Shown here piece by piece: positions 1-7,658 of a stretch of DNA of 64,000 nt. Source of the DNA: Leptothoe sp034932105 (GTDB taxonomy: Bacteria > Cyanobacteriota > Cyanobacteriia > Phormidesmidales > Phormidesmidaceae). Where the stretch lies: positions 62,001 through 126,000 of the forward strand of contig NZ_JAYGIG010000114.1 of NCBI RefSeq assembly GCF_034932105.1, written 5' to 3'. Under the pieces are notes generated by a model. That model did no database searches. It was not told the DNA's origin and was given only the letters and a program-made list of their open reading frames with translations. Each line of letters opens with the position of its first letter. The first letter of the stretch is position 1. Position numbers and translations under genes: made by a program.

Positions 1-1
1 T

Positions 2-100
2 CTGGCTACCAACCTGAATGCCTATGACATCGTTCTGGCCGATCGACTGGTTGTGACCGCTGCTGCTCTCGAAAAAATCCAGGAGGTGTACAGTGCCTAA
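2..100 (+). CDS. rplD: Large ribosomal subunit protein uL4 (L4), 3' end only
   Basis: The first 32 complete codons plus stop of a gene that begins left of the window. The readable tail includes DIVLADRLVVTAAALEKIQE, the typical C-terminal end of bacterial L4 that ends in a predicted helix. L4 binds 23S rRNA domain I and lines the peptide exit tunnel. The TAA stop at 98-100 lies inside the start of rplW (GTG at 93), so the two genes overlap by 8 bases, a sign of translational coupling. The position directly before rplW matches the standard S10 operon order (rplC-rplD-rplW-rplB). Only the C-terminus can be judged, so integrity of the gene is unknown. Confidence 0.93.
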   Translation: MATNLNAYDIVLADRLVVTAAALEKIQEVYSA

Positions 101-398
101 GGCGATTGACCCCCGAAATCTACCCGATATTATTCGGAAACCGCTGATTACCGAAAAAGCAACTTTGAATCTGGAAAATAACCAGTACACATTTGAGGTT
201 GCACCCAAGGCGACAAAGCCCGAAATCAAAGCAGCGGTTGAAGCGTTGTTTGAGGTAAAGGTAACTGGTATTAGCACCATGAATCCTCCCCGCAAGAAAA
301 AGCGGTTGGGCCGCTTTGTTGGCTATAAACCTACCTATAAGCGGGCAGTTGTCACCCTGGCCGAGGGTGATAGTATTCCCCTCTTCCCCGATGTCTAG
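93..398 (+). CDS. rplW: Large ribosomal subunit protein uL23 (L23)
   Basis: A 101-residue protein, normal length for L23. It binds 23S rRNA domain III at the tunnel exit and is the docking site for trigger factor and signal recognition particle. The N-terminal half has the family signature RKPLITEKATLN, followed by the basic loop NPPRKKKRLGRFVGYKP that contacts rRNA. The start is GTG at 93, preceded by AGGAGG at 81-86, an excellent ribosome binding site that lies inside the rplD coding sequence. It overlaps rplD by 8 bases and is followed after 38 bases by rplB. Identification rests on motif, length and operon position and is secure. Confidence 0.97.
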   Translation: MPKAIDPRNLPDIIRKPLITEKATLNLENNQYTFEVAPKATKPEIKAAVEALFEVKVTGISTMNPPRKKKRLGRFVGYKPTYKRAVVTLAEGDSIPLFPDV

Positions 399-436
399 AA
401 CCGACCTTAGCACTCCATTAGTTTTCAGATAAAATC

Positions 437-1300
437 ATGGGAATTCGTACTTATCGGCCTCTGACTCCAGGTACTCGTGAGCGCAGTGTTTCTGATTTTT
501 CAGAAATTACTCGGAGCAAGCCGGAAAAGAAACTAACGCAATCTATCCATCGTGCTAAGGGGCGAAATAACCGCGGGGTAATTACCTGTCGTCATCGTGG
601 TGGTGGGCATAAGCGCCTCTATCGCACGGTTGATTTCAAGCGTGACAAGTTAGAGATGACGGCTGAAGTGCTCTCGGTTGAATACGATCCCAACCGGAAT
701 GCTCGCATTTCTCTCGTTCAATACGAGGATGGTGAAAAGCGTTATATTCTTCACCCCGCAGGCTTGGCGGTTGGTTCGACCATTGTGGCCAGTCCTGATG
801 CCCCTCTGGAAGTTGGCAATGCCTTGCCCCTGCATAAGATGCCCCTGGGTACCGCTGTTCACAATGTTGAGCTATATCCCGGTCGTGGTGGTCAAATTGT
901 TCGTGCTGCCGGTGCTTCTGCCCAGGTGATGGCCAAAGAAGGTGGCTATGTCACCCTCAAGCTGCCCTCCAGTGAAGTGCGGATGGTTCGACGTGAGTGT
1001 TACGCCACGATTGGTCAGGTGGGCAACGTCGAAGCACGTAACGTCACCCTGGGTAAAGCCGGTCGGAAGCGTTGGTTGGGAAGACGTCCTGAAGTGCGTG
1101 GTAGTGTCATGAACCCGGTCGATCACCCCCATGGTGGTGGTGAAGGCCGTGCTCCCATCGGTCGCAGCGGCCCTGTTACTCCCTGGGGTAAGCCTGCTCT
1201 TGGCTACAAGACTCGCGATAAGAAGAAGGCTAGTACGTCGCTGATTGTGCGTCGTCGTCGTCGTTCTTCCAAGCGTGGTCGCGGTGGTCGTGATACATAG
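437..1300 (+). CDS. rplB: Large ribosomal subunit protein uL2 (L2)
   Basis: A 287-residue L2, slightly longer than the 273-276 residues common in other bacteria, with the extra length at the Arg/Ser/Gly-rich C-terminus (VRRRRRSSKRGRGG). L2 is required for subunit association and sits near the peptidyl transferase centre. The diagnostic C-terminal segment NPVDHPHGGGEGRAPIG, with the conserved histidine implicated in peptidyl transferase function, is intact. The N-terminus (MGIRTYRPLTPGTR) matches plastid and cyanobacterial L2. ATG at 437 is the only sensible start. It is followed by an 81-base gap and then rpsS in the same operon. Confidence 0.98.
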   Translation: MGIRTYRPLTPGTRERSVSDFSEITRSKPEKKLTQSIHRAKGRNNRGVITCRHRGGGHKRLYRTVDFKRDKLEMTAEVLSVEYDPNRNARISLVQYEDGEKRYILHPAGLAVGSTIVASPDAPLEVGNALPLHKMPLGTAVHNVELYPGRGGQIVRAAGASAQVMAKEGGYVTLKLPSSEVRMVRRECYATIGQVGNVEARNVTLGKAGRKRWLGRRPEVRGSVMNPVDHPHGGGEGRAPIGRSGPVTPWGKPALGYKTRDKKKASTSLIVRRRRRSSKRGRGGRDT

Positions 1301-1381
1301 GTGTCTATCCAACGGGGTGGATTTGGCGGTTTACCACCCATGTCTTTGTTGTTCAACCGATTTTTTAAGGCTGGCGTAACT

Positions 1382-1663
1382 ATGTCTCGCTCTCTCAAAA
1401 AAGGTCCTTTTGTAGCGGATCATCTGCTCAAAAAGATTGAAAATCTCAATGTAAAAGGCGAGAAACAGGTGATCAAAACCTGGTCTCGTGCTTCCACAAT
1501 TATTCCTCAGATGATTGGTCATACCATTGCTGTCCATAACGGTCATCAACATGTGCCTGTCTATGTGAGCGAGCAAATGGTGGGTCACAAACTGGGTGAA
1601 TTTGCCCCTACGCGAACGTTTCGTGGGCATGTCAAAGGCGATAAGAAGGCGGCGAGACGTTAG
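1382..1663 (+). CDS. rpsS: Small ribosomal subunit protein uS19 (S19)
   Basis: A 93-residue protein starting at ATG 1382 (MSRSLKKGPFVADHLL), the conserved N-terminus of S19. An in-frame GTG at 1301 would add 27 residues unlike any S19 and is rejected. S19 forms a complex with S13 at the head of the 30S subunit. The conserved motif HKLGEFAPTRTFRGH near the C-terminus is complete. The 81 bases between rplB and this start contain no gene. rplV follows after 11 bases. Confidence 0.97.
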   Translation: MSRSLKKGPFVADHLLKKIENLNVKGEKQVIKTWSRASTIIPQMIGHTIAVHNGHQHVPVYVSEQMVGHKLGEFAPTRTFRGHVKGDKKAARR

Positions 1664-1674
1664 GAAGGTTAGCC

Positions 1675-2037
1675 ATGGTTGAAATCGATAGTAGTAATCA
1701 AGTGAAGTCTGTCGCTCGCTATATTCGGATGTCGCCCCATAAGGTGCGTCGGGTGCTCGATCAGATTCGTGGTCTTTCCTATCGGGAAGCACTCATTATT
1801 CTTGAGTTTATGCCTTATAAGTCGTGTGAACCGATTCTTAAAGTGCTGCGCTCTGCGGTAGCGAATGCTGAGCATAACAATGGTATGGATCCTGTGGAGC
1901 TGTACATCAGCGAAGCGTTTGCTGATCAAGGACCCGTGCTGAAGCGTTTTCGCCCAAGAGCCCAGGGGCGCGCCTATCAGATTCGGAAACCGACTTGTCA
2001 CATCACCATCGCAGTAGCTCCTGGCTCCGTTAGCTAG
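1675..2037 (+). CDS. rplV: Large ribosomal subunit protein uL22 (L22)
   Basis: A 120-residue protein that binds all 23S rRNA domains, with a beta hairpin lining the exit tunnel near the macrolide site. The sequence shows the canonical segments VARYIRMSPHKVRRVLDQIRG near the N-terminus and PRAQGRAYQIRKPTCHI at the hairpin end. The start ATG at 1675 is preceded by GGAAGG at about 1663-1668. It lies 11 bases after rpsS and 45 bases before rpsC. There are no anomalies: length and motifs match cyanobacterial and plastid L22. Confidence 0.97.
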   Translation: MVEIDSSNQVKSVARYIRMSPHKVRRVLDQIRGLSYREALIILEFMPYKSCEPILKVLRSAVANAEHNNGMDPVELYISEAFADQGPVLKRFRPRAQGRAYQIRKPTCHITIAVAPGSVS

Positions 2038-2082
2038 GTCTGATTAGTTGTTTTACTGTTAGCTCTGTATAAGGAAGGATCT

Positions 2083-2814
2083 GTGGGACAGAAAATTAAC
2101 CCAATTGGTTTTCGGCTCGGTATTACCAAGGAGCATTCTTCTTGTTGGTATGCCGATTCGAGGCAGTACCCTAATCAGCTGCAAGAAGACCACACCATTC
2201 GTCAGTTTATTGAGAAGAGTCTGAATAATGCTGGCATTTCCGAGATCAAGATTGCCCGCAAGGCCGATCAAATTGATCTAGAGGTCCATACTGCTAGACC
2301 CGGTGTGGTTGTTGGGCGTGGTGGTACGGGTATCGAGTCACTGCGAGTCGGATTGCAGAAGAAGCTGAAGGATAATACGCGTCAAATTCGGATCAATGTG
2401 ATCGAGATTGCGCGGGTTGATGCCGAAGCGGCTTTGATTGCTGAGTATATTACGCAGCAGCTAGAGCGTCGGGTCTCTTTCCGTCGCGTTGTGCGGCAGA
2501 CCATTCAGCGGGCTCAACGGGCTGGCGTTGAAGGGATCAAAATTCAAGTGAGTGGTCGTTTGAACGGTGCTGAAATTGCCCGTACTGAGTGGACTCGTGA
2601 AGGGCGTGTACCCTTACATACTCTCCGGGCCAACATTGACTACGCCTACAAAACTGCCCAGACTACCTATGGCATTTTAGGTATTAAGGTTTGGGTCTTT
2701 AAGGGAGAAATCATTCCAGGGCAAGAGGATATTCCTCAGCCTCCTAACAATCAGCCCCGTCGTCGTCAACCGCGTCGCCGTCAGCAGTTTGATGATCGTT
2801 CCAACGATTCATAA
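2083..2814 (+). CDS. rpsC: Small ribosomal subunit protein uS3 (S3)
   Basis: A 243-residue S3, a head protein of the 30S subunit near the mRNA entry tunnel with a KH RNA-binding domain. The N-terminus (GQKINPIGFRLGI) and the KH region (RPGVVVGRGGTGIESLR, about residues 71-87) are clear, as is the S3 C-terminal domain signature SGRLNGAEIARTEW. The start is GTG at 2083 with AAGGAAGGA at 2070-2079 upstream. The last 30 or so residues (Pro/Gln/Arg-rich, including RRRQPRRRQQ) form an extension beyond the compact fold, as in other cyanobacteria. It is followed by rplP. Confidence 0.97.
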   Translation: MGQKINPIGFRLGITKEHSSCWYADSRQYPNQLQEDHTIRQFIEKSLNNAGISEIKIARKADQIDLEVHTARPGVVVGRGGTGIESLRVGLQKKLKDNTRQIRINVIEIARVDAEAALIAEYITQQLERRVSFRRVVRQTIQRAQRAGVEGIKIQVSGRLNGAEIARTEWTREGRVPLHTLRANIDYAYKTAQTTYGILGIKVWVFKGEIIPGQEDIPQPPNNQPRRRQPRRRQQFDDRSNDS

Positions 2815-2850
2815 GTATTTCTCTGTAACTGTTTAGCCTGTTTAAGCACC

Positions 2851-3270
2851 ATGCTGAGTCCTAGAAGAACAAAATTTCGTAAACAGCATCGCGGCCGTAT
2901 GCGCGGTATGGCCTCCCGAGGCAACAAACTGAACTTTGGTGAGTTCGCTCTCCAGGCAACTGAGTGCTCTTGGATGACTTCCCGTCAGATTGAGGCGGGT
3001 CGTCGTGCCATGACTCGCTATATCAAACGTGGCGGGAAGATCTGGATCCGAGTCTTTCCAGATAAGCCTGTCACGATGCGTCCGGCTGAAACTCGTATGG
3101 GTTCTGGTAAAGGTAATCCGGAGTTTTGGGTTGCTGTGATCAAACCTGGTCGAATTCTTTTTGAAATTACCGGCGTGTCTGAGGACGTTGCGCGAGAAGC
3201 CATGCGCTTAGCTGCCTTTAAGCTGCCATTCCAAACTAAGTTCGTTATCGGTGAAGGATTGGAGGATTAG
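2851..3270 (+). CDS. rplP: Large ribosomal subunit protein uL16 (L16)
   Basis: A 139-residue L16, which contacts the A-site tRNA elbow and organises the peptidyl transferase centre late in 50S assembly. The start MLSPRRTKFRKQHRGRM and the segment RMGSGKGNPEFWVAVIKPG are family signatures and both are intact. It begins 36 bases after rpsC and is separated from rpmC by 3 bases, so translational coupling to rpmC is likely. Length is standard. Confidence 0.97.
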   Translation: MLSPRRTKFRKQHRGRMRGMASRGNKLNFGEFALQATECSWMTSRQIEAGRRAMTRYIKRGGKIWIRVFPDKPVTMRPAETRMGSGKGNPEFWVAVIKPGRILFEITGVSEDVAREAMRLAAFKLPFQTKFVIGEGLED

Positions 3271-3273
3271 ATC

Positions 3274-3519
3274 ATGGCGCTTTCTAAGGTTAAAGAGTTA
3301 CGTGAGCTGAGTGATGATGAGCTTGCCACTGCGATCGCAGGGATAAAACGTGAGCTGTTTGACTTGCGATTTAAACAGGCTACTCGTCAGATGGAGACCG
3401 GTTTCCATCAATTTAAACACGCTCGTCGTAAGTTAGCTCAGCTAATGACCATCGAACGTGAGCGTCAGCTGGTTGCAGCAGCAGCTAGTGCCGGTGCCAC
3501 AGTAAGTAGCGAGCAATAG
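3274..3519 (+). CDS. rpmC: Large ribosomal subunit protein uL29 (L29)
   Basis: An 81-residue L29, a small helical hairpin at the peptide exit site that helps bind trigger factor. The core motif FDLRFKQATRQ and ARRKLAQLMTIERER are recognisable. It is somewhat longer than the 63-70 residues seen in many bacteria, with an Ala/Ser-rich tail (AAAASAGATVSS) that is probably disordered. Start ATG 3274 overlaps the ribosome binding context at the end of rplP (GGAGGATTAG, 3261-3270), giving a good site. It contains one HIP1 octamer (3331-3338). rpsQ follows after 13 bases. Confidence 0.95.
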   Translation: MALSKVKELRELSDDELATAIAGIKRELFDLRFKQATRQMETGFHQFKHARRKLAQLMTIERERQLVAAAASAGATVSSEQ

Positions 3520-3532
3520 GAGTTAAACAGCT

Positions 3533-3784
3533 ATGGCAGCAAAAGAGCTAACAGGGCGAGTTGTGAGCGATAAAATGGACAAGACAGTTGTTGTAGCTGT
3601 TGAAAGTCGCGTTCCCCACTCAAAGTATAAAAAAATTACTGTTCGTACTAAGAAGTACAAAGTCCATGACGACGCCAATGAGTGCAAGTCTGGGGATCTT
3701 GTTCGCATTCGCGAAACTCGCCCCCTAAGTCGAACTAAGTGCTGGGTTGTCGCCGACATCCTAGGCCGTTCCGAAAAAGTGTAG
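3533..3784 (+). CDS. rpsQ: Small ribosomal subunit protein uS17 (S17)
   Basis: An 83-residue OB-fold protein that binds 16S rRNA early in 30S assembly. The sequence starts MAAKELTGRVVSDKMDKTVV, matching the S17 N-terminal signature, and contains the conserved KKYKVHDD and GDLVRIRETRPLSRTK segments. Start ATG 3533 has AGGAG at 3519-3523 upstream. Spacing to rplN is 12 bases. Nothing unusual. Confidence 0.97.
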   Translation: MAAKELTGRVVSDKMDKTVVVAVESRVPHSKYKKITVRTKKYKVHDDANECKSGDLVRIRETRPLSRTKCWVVADILGRSEKV

Positions 3785-3796
3785 GGGAGCCAACTA

Positions 3797-4162
3797 ATGA
3801 TTCAGCAGGAAACATATCTGAATGTGGCGGACAACAGTGGTGCACGTAAGCTTATGTGTATCCGTGTCCTTGGTGGTAATCGTCGCTATGCCAGCGTAGG
3901 CGATGTGATTATTGCCGTCGTTAAAGATGCCTTGCCCAATATGGGTGTGAAAAAGTCTGACGTAGTGCGCGCTGTGGTGGTGCGTACTAAAAAAAATCTT
4001 CGTCGCAGCAGTGGCATGAGCATTCGTTTTGACGATAATGCCGCTGTACTGATTAACCCTGACAATAATCCCAAGGGTACTCGGGTATTTGGCCCGGTGG
4101 CTCGTGAGCTGCGAGATAAAAACTTTACCAAAATTGTTTCCTTAGCACCGGAGGTACTGTAG
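3797..4162 (+). CDS. rplN: Large ribosomal subunit protein uL14 (L14)
   Basis: A 121-residue L14, located at the subunit interface where it forms inter-subunit bridges and binds the silencing factor RsfS. The N-terminus MIQQETYLNVADNSGARKL and the segment IRFDDNAAVLIN are diagnostic. The TAG stop (4160-4162) shares one base with the GTG start of rplX, so translation of the two is probably coupled. Standard length with no anomalies. Confidence 0.98.
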   Translation: MIQQETYLNVADNSGARKLMCIRVLGGNRRYASVGDVIIAVVKDALPNMGVKKSDVVRAVVVRTKKNLRRSSGMSIRFDDNAAVLINPDNNPKGTRVFGPVARELRDKNFTKIVSLAPEVL

Positions 4163-4503
4163 TGGCTGACAAGCAAACTGTGCGCTATAAAATGCACATC
4201 AAAAAAGGTGATACCGTCCAGGTCATCACCGGTAAAGATAAGGGCAAAGTTGGTGAAGTGACTGCTGTTCTGCCCAAGAAGAGTCAGATATTGATTGAAG
4301 GTGTCAACGTTCGAACCAAGCACGTTAAGCCTCGTCAAGAAGGAGAGTCAGGACAGATTGTGACAACTGAGTTTCCAGTTCACAGTTCAAATGTGATGCT
4401 GTATTCCAAAAAAGAGAAAGTGGCAAGTCGTGTTGGTCACACCTTTACCGACGATGGTCGTAAAGTCCGCATCTTGAAAAAGACGGGCGAAATCCTTGAT
4501 TAG
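4162..4503 (+). CDS. rplX: Large ribosomal subunit protein uL24 (L24)
   Basis: A 113-residue L24, an assembly initiator of the 50S subunit. The KOW motif is seen at about residues 11-28 (KKGDTVQVITGKDKGKVG), with the conserved NVRTKHVKPRQEGESG following. The start is GTG at 4162, overlapping the rplN stop by one base; a GGAGG run at 4150-4154 provides the ribosome binding site. Followed after 44 bases by rplE. Confidence 0.96.
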   Translation: MADKQTVRYKMHIKKGDTVQVITGKDKGKVGEVTAVLPKKSQILIEGVNVRTKHVKPRQEGESGQIVTTEFPVHSSNVMLYSKKEKVASRVGHTFTDDGRKVRILKKTGEILD

Positions 4504-4547
4504 CTTAACGTTTGTCCCTGACCAAGACCAGGGAGAGGAAAGAAATA

Positions 4548-5093
4548 ATGGCTGAGCAGCTAAAAGATTTTTACAATACGAAAGTTGTTCCTAAGTTGAT
4601 GGAGCAATTTGAGTACACAAACATCCATCAGGTACCTAAAGTAGTCAAAGTGACTATTAACCGTGGTTTAGGGGAAGCTTCACAAAACGCTAAAGCGTTG
4701 GAAGCCTCGGTAGCTGAGGTAGGTGTAATCACGGGGCAACGACCTGTGATCACCCGTGCAAAGAAAGCGATTGCTGGATTTAAGATTCGGCAAGGTATGC
4801 CGGTAGGGGTTATGGTTACCCTCCGTTCTGTGCGTATGTATGCATTCCTCAATCGTTTAATTAATTTGGTATTGCCTCGAATTCGTGACTTTCGCGGTGT
4901 CAACCCTAAGAGTTTTGACGGGCGGGGCAACTATACTCTGGGACTGCGGGAGCAGCTGATTTTCCCCGAAGTCGAGTACGACAGAGTGGATCAGGTTCGC
5001 GGCATGGATATCACAATTGTGACCAGTGCCAAGACAGATGAAGAAGGGCGCGCCCTTCTGAAGGAACTGGGAATGCCGTTCCGGGATAGCTGA
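4548..5093 (+). CDS. rplE: Large ribosomal subunit protein uL5 (L5)
   Basis: A 181-residue L5, part of the 5S rRNP. ATG at 4548 (MAEQLKDFYN) is chosen over an in-frame upstream TTG at 4512 because the family starts near this point and GAGAGGAAAG (4532-4541) is a good ribosome binding site at the right distance. Motifs seen include ITGQRPVITRAKKAIAGFKI and FRGVNPKSFDGRGNYTLG. As is usual in cyanobacteria, no rpsN (S14) lies between this gene and rpsH. Confidence 0.97.
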   Translation: MAEQLKDFYNTKVVPKLMEQFEYTNIHQVPKVVKVTINRGLGEASQNAKALEASVAEVGVITGQRPVITRAKKAIAGFKIRQGMPVGVMVTLRSVRMYAFLNRLINLVLPRIRDFRGVNPKSFDGRGNYTLGLREQLIFPEVEYDRVDQVRGMDITIVTSAKTDEEGRALLKELGMPFRDS

Positions 5094-5113
5094 GGTTTAT
5101 ACAAGAGAAAAAT

Positions 5114-5515
5114 ATGGCGTCTAACGATACGATTTCAGACATGCTGACGCGCATCCGAAATGCAAACCTTGCGCGGCATAAGACTGTCCAAATCCCATCT
5201 ACTAAAGTTACTCGTAATATTGCCAAAGTTCTTCAGTCAGAGGGCTTTATCGGTGATACTTCTGAGTCAACTGAGGGAATTGCTCAAATGATGACTGTGA
5301 ACCTGAAATATAAAGGGAAAATGCAGCAGCCCATCATTCGCAATCTTACCCGAGTGAGTAAGCCTGGTTTGCGAGTTTATTCAAGCTGTAAGGATCTACC
5401 CCGAGTGTTAGGTGGTATCGGCATTGCTGTCGTTTCTACCTCAAGTGGAATTATGACTGACAGGGATGCCCGTCAAAAAGGCGTGGGTGGAGAAGTTCTC
5501 TGCTACATCTGGTGA
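5114..5515 (+). CDS. rpsH: Small ribosomal subunit protein uS8 (S8)
   Basis: A 133-residue S8, a primary 16S rRNA binder; in E. coli the homologue is the translational repressor of the spc operon. The sequence begins MASNDTISDMLTRIRNA and ends with the conserved Ser-rich loop STSSGIMTDRDARQKGVGG. Start ATG 5114 is 20 bases after rplE. Whether it autoregulates here is unknown; no S8-like leader site was assessed. Standard length. Confidence 0.97.
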   Translation: MASNDTISDMLTRIRNANLARHKTVQIPSTKVTRNIAKVLQSEGFIGDTSESTEGIAQMMTVNLKYKGKMQQPIIRNLTRVSKPGLRVYSSCKDLPRVLGGIGIAVVSTSSGIMTDRDARQKGVGGEVLCYIW

Positions 5516-5594
5516 CCTATTGCCTCACACTTGTGTTTAGTAGGCTTAGTAGTTATTTGCATGGCTGTTGCTTGCGGTTAGGGAAGGATTAGAA

Positions 5595-6131
5595 ATGTCT
5601 CGGATTGGTAAAAAGCCGGTGCCTGTACCTTCAGGTGTAACCGTGTCTGTCGATTCTCAATCAGTCGTGGTAAAGGGGCCTAAGGGTGAATTATCCCTGG
5701 TGTTGCCCGGTGAAGTCGACATTGCCCAGGAAGGGGAGCAGATTGTTGTAACCCGCCAAAACGACTCGCGTACTGCGCGTGCCTGTCATGGTTTGTCCCG
5801 CACCTTAATTGCCAATATGGTAGAGGGTGTTTCTAAGGGCTTCGAAAAGCGACTTGAAATTAAAGGTGTGGGTTATCGTGCCGCTGTGAAAGGTAAGACG
5901 CTAACCATGAGTCTGGGCTACAGTCATCCGGTTGAGTTTGAACCACCAGCAGGTATTGACTTTCAGGTAGAAGGCAATACCAATGTAATTGTTACGGGTA
6001 TTGACAAAGAGTTGGTTGGCACAATAGCCGCGAAGATTCGCGATGCTCGCCCCCCTGAACCTTACAAAGGTAAAGGAGTACGCTACCTCGGTGAAATGGT
6101 TAGACGTAAAGCTGGTAAATCAGGGAAATAA
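5595..6131 (+). CDS. rplF: Large ribosomal subunit protein uL6 (L6)
   Basis: A 178-residue L6 with two related alpha-beta domains, located near the GTPase-associated region. ATG at 5595 (MSRIGKKPVPVPSGV) is the family start; the in-frame upstream TTG at 5568 is rejected. A GGGAAGGA ribosome binding site lies at 5581-5588. The C-terminal motif RPPEPYKGKGVRYLGE is complete. The 79-base gap from rpsH shows no gene. Confidence 0.97.
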   Translation: MSRIGKKPVPVPSGVTVSVDSQSVVVKGPKGELSLVLPGEVDIAQEGEQIVVTRQNDSRTARACHGLSRTLIANMVEGVSKGFEKRLEIKGVGYRAAVKGKTLTMSLGYSHPVEFEPPAGIDFQVEGNTNVIVTGIDKELVGTIAAKIRDARPPEPYKGKGVRYLGEMVRRKAGKSGK

Positions 6132-6145
6132 TTGAGTATTGAGTT

Positions 6146-6505
6146 ATGAAAGCTACGCGTAAACAGTCCACCCACCGCCGCCATGTGCGTATCCGCCGTC
6201 GGATCAAAGGCACGGCTGAACGGCCTAGACTAGCAGTCTATCGCTCCAATAACCATATTTACGCCCAGGTCATTGATGATTATACGCACCACACCTTAGC
6301 GGCAGCCTCCACATTGGATTCTGAACTCAAGGGTGATGAGGGCGGTTCAAATAAGGATGCCTCTGCCAAGGTTGGTAAGCTAATTGCTGAGCGAACTTTG
6401 GCTAAGGGAGTAAAGCAAGTTGTTTTTGATCGTGGTGGTAATCTTTACCACGGTCGAGTTGCAGCCTTGGCAGAGGCTGCTCGTGAAGCCGGTCTGGATT
6501 TCTAA
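6146..6505 (+). CDS. rplR: Large ribosomal subunit protein uL18 (L18)
   Basis: A 119-residue L18, which with L5 delivers 5S rRNA to the large subunit. Diagnostic features include the basic N-terminus (RRRIKGTAERPRLAVYRSN) and the C-terminal VVFDRGGNLYHGRVAALAEAAREAGL. Start ATG 6146 follows rplF after 14 bases. The next gene, rpsE, starts 21 bases downstream. No anomalies. Confidence 0.97.
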   Translation: MKATRKQSTHRRHVRIRRRIKGTAERPRLAVYRSNNHIYAQVIDDYTHHTLAAASTLDSELKGDEGGSNKDASAKVGKLIAERTLAKGVKQVVFDRGGNLYHGRVAALAEAAREAGLDF

Positions 6506-6526
6506 GACTTCTAAAGGGGTTAAATC

Positions 6527-7051
6527 ATGGCAAAGGAACGTCGTAAGGGAAATAAAACTAAAGAGAAGGAATCAGAGTGGCAGGAACGGGTGGTCCAAAT
6601 CCGTCGTGTAACCAAGGTAGTCAAGGGTGGTAAAAAGCTCAGCTTCCGTGCCATTGTGGTGATTGGCAATGAGAAAGGTCAGGTTGGCGTTGGTGTCGGT
6701 AAGGCCAGCGATGTCATTGGTGCCGTTAAAAAAGGTGTCGCTGATGGTAAGAAGAACCTGGTGGAAGTGCCCTTAAATAAGGCCTATTCACTACCTCACC
6801 CATCTACTGGCGAAGCGGGTGGTGCGCGTGTCTTTATGCGCCCTGCTGCTCCTGGTACAGGTGTAATTGCTGGTGGCGCTGTCAGAACTGTGCTTGAACT
6901 GGCAGGGGTGCGGAATGTTCTGGCCAAGCAATTAGGGTCTGACAATCAGCTAAATAATGCCCGAGCAGCTGCCAGGGCACTGGCCTCATTGAGAACCTTC
7001 TCTGAGGTGGCGAAGGAGCGAGGAGTTCCCCTTGAGAAGCTTTACGCTTAG
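6527..7051 (+). CDS. rpsE: Small ribosomal subunit protein uS5 (S5)
   Basis: A 174-residue S5, involved in decoding fidelity and mRNA helicase activity at the entry site. The double-stranded RNA-binding-like N-domain contains VVIGNEKGQVGVGVGKASDV; the C-domain contains PAAPGTGVIAGGAVRTVLELAG, both conserved. Start ATG 6527 has AAAGGGG at 6512-6518. The N-terminal 25 residues are highly charged (RRKGNKTKEKESEWQER). As in other cyanobacteria, no rpmD (L30) follows; rplO comes next. Confidence 0.97.
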   Translation: MAKERRKGNKTKEKESEWQERVVQIRRVTKVVKGGKKLSFRAIVVIGNEKGQVGVGVGKASDVIGAVKKGVADGKKNLVEVPLNKAYSLPHPSTGEAGGARVFMRPAAPGTGVIAGGAVRTVLELAGVRNVLAKQLGSDNQLNNARAAARALASLRTFSEVAKERGVPLEKLYA

Positions 7052-7113
7052 GCCTAAGTTCAGCTTAGGTTGGAAAGAATTGAATTTATTGGGATTTATT
7101 GGGTTTTAAAACA

Positions 7114-7560
7114 ATGAGACTAGAGGATGCTCAGCCTAAAGCCGGTTCAAGGCGTCGCCGTCGTCGCTTAGGACGTGGTATTGCAGCAGGCCAGGGTGCC
7201 ACCTGCGGTTTTGGTATGCGTGGTCAGAAAGCTCGTTCAGGTCGCCCTACCCGTCCAGGATTTGAAGGTGGTCAACTGCCTTTGTATCGACGAATTCCAA
7301 AGCTTAAGCACTTTCCCATCGTTAATCAGAAGGTGTTTACTGTGATGAATGTTGCTAACCTGGCTGAGCTATCTGCTGGATCAGAAGTGACGATGGAATC
7401 CCTGATGGACGCTGGGATTGTTACGTCGAACGATGGGCCATTGAAAATTTTAGGGCATGGTGAACTGGATGTGGCGCTGACGGTTAAAGCAGCGGCATTT
7501 ACCCAAGGCGCTAAGTCTAAGATCGAGGCGGCTGGCGGTACCTGTGAAATCGTGGCGTAA
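7114..7560 (+). CDS. rplO: Large ribosomal subunit protein uL15 (L15)
   Basis: A 148-residue L15, a late-assembly protein of the 50S. ATG at 7114 (MRLEDAQPKAGSRRRRRRLG) is the family start; an in-frame TTG at 7099 would add five residues and is not favoured. The glycine- and arginine-rich N-terminal tail that penetrates rRNA, including GRGIAAGQGATCGFGMRGQK, is typical. The 62-base spacer from rpsE is gene-free. secY follows after 98 bases, the largest gap within the ribosomal protein portion. Confidence 0.96.
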   Translation: MRLEDAQPKAGSRRRRRRLGRGIAAGQGATCGFGMRGQKARSGRPTRPGFEGGQLPLYRRIPKLKHFPIVNQKVFTVMNVANLAELSAGSEVTMESLMDAGIVTSNDGPLKILGHGELDVALTVKAAAFTQGAKSKIEAAGGTCEIVA

Positions 7561-7658
7561 GCCTCTAGAATGAACGTATATATCAGGTAGCTGTGCTTTA
7601 GGTGGTTAGCCTAGGTGCAGCTTACTTTTAATTAGAATCTAAATCAGAATCTAAACTT

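Noticed and set aside
872..1312. 146-codon frame antisense to rplB
   Set aside because: Lies fully opposite a ribosomal protein gene and has Thr-rich composition expected from reverse-reading Arg/Gly-rich codons.
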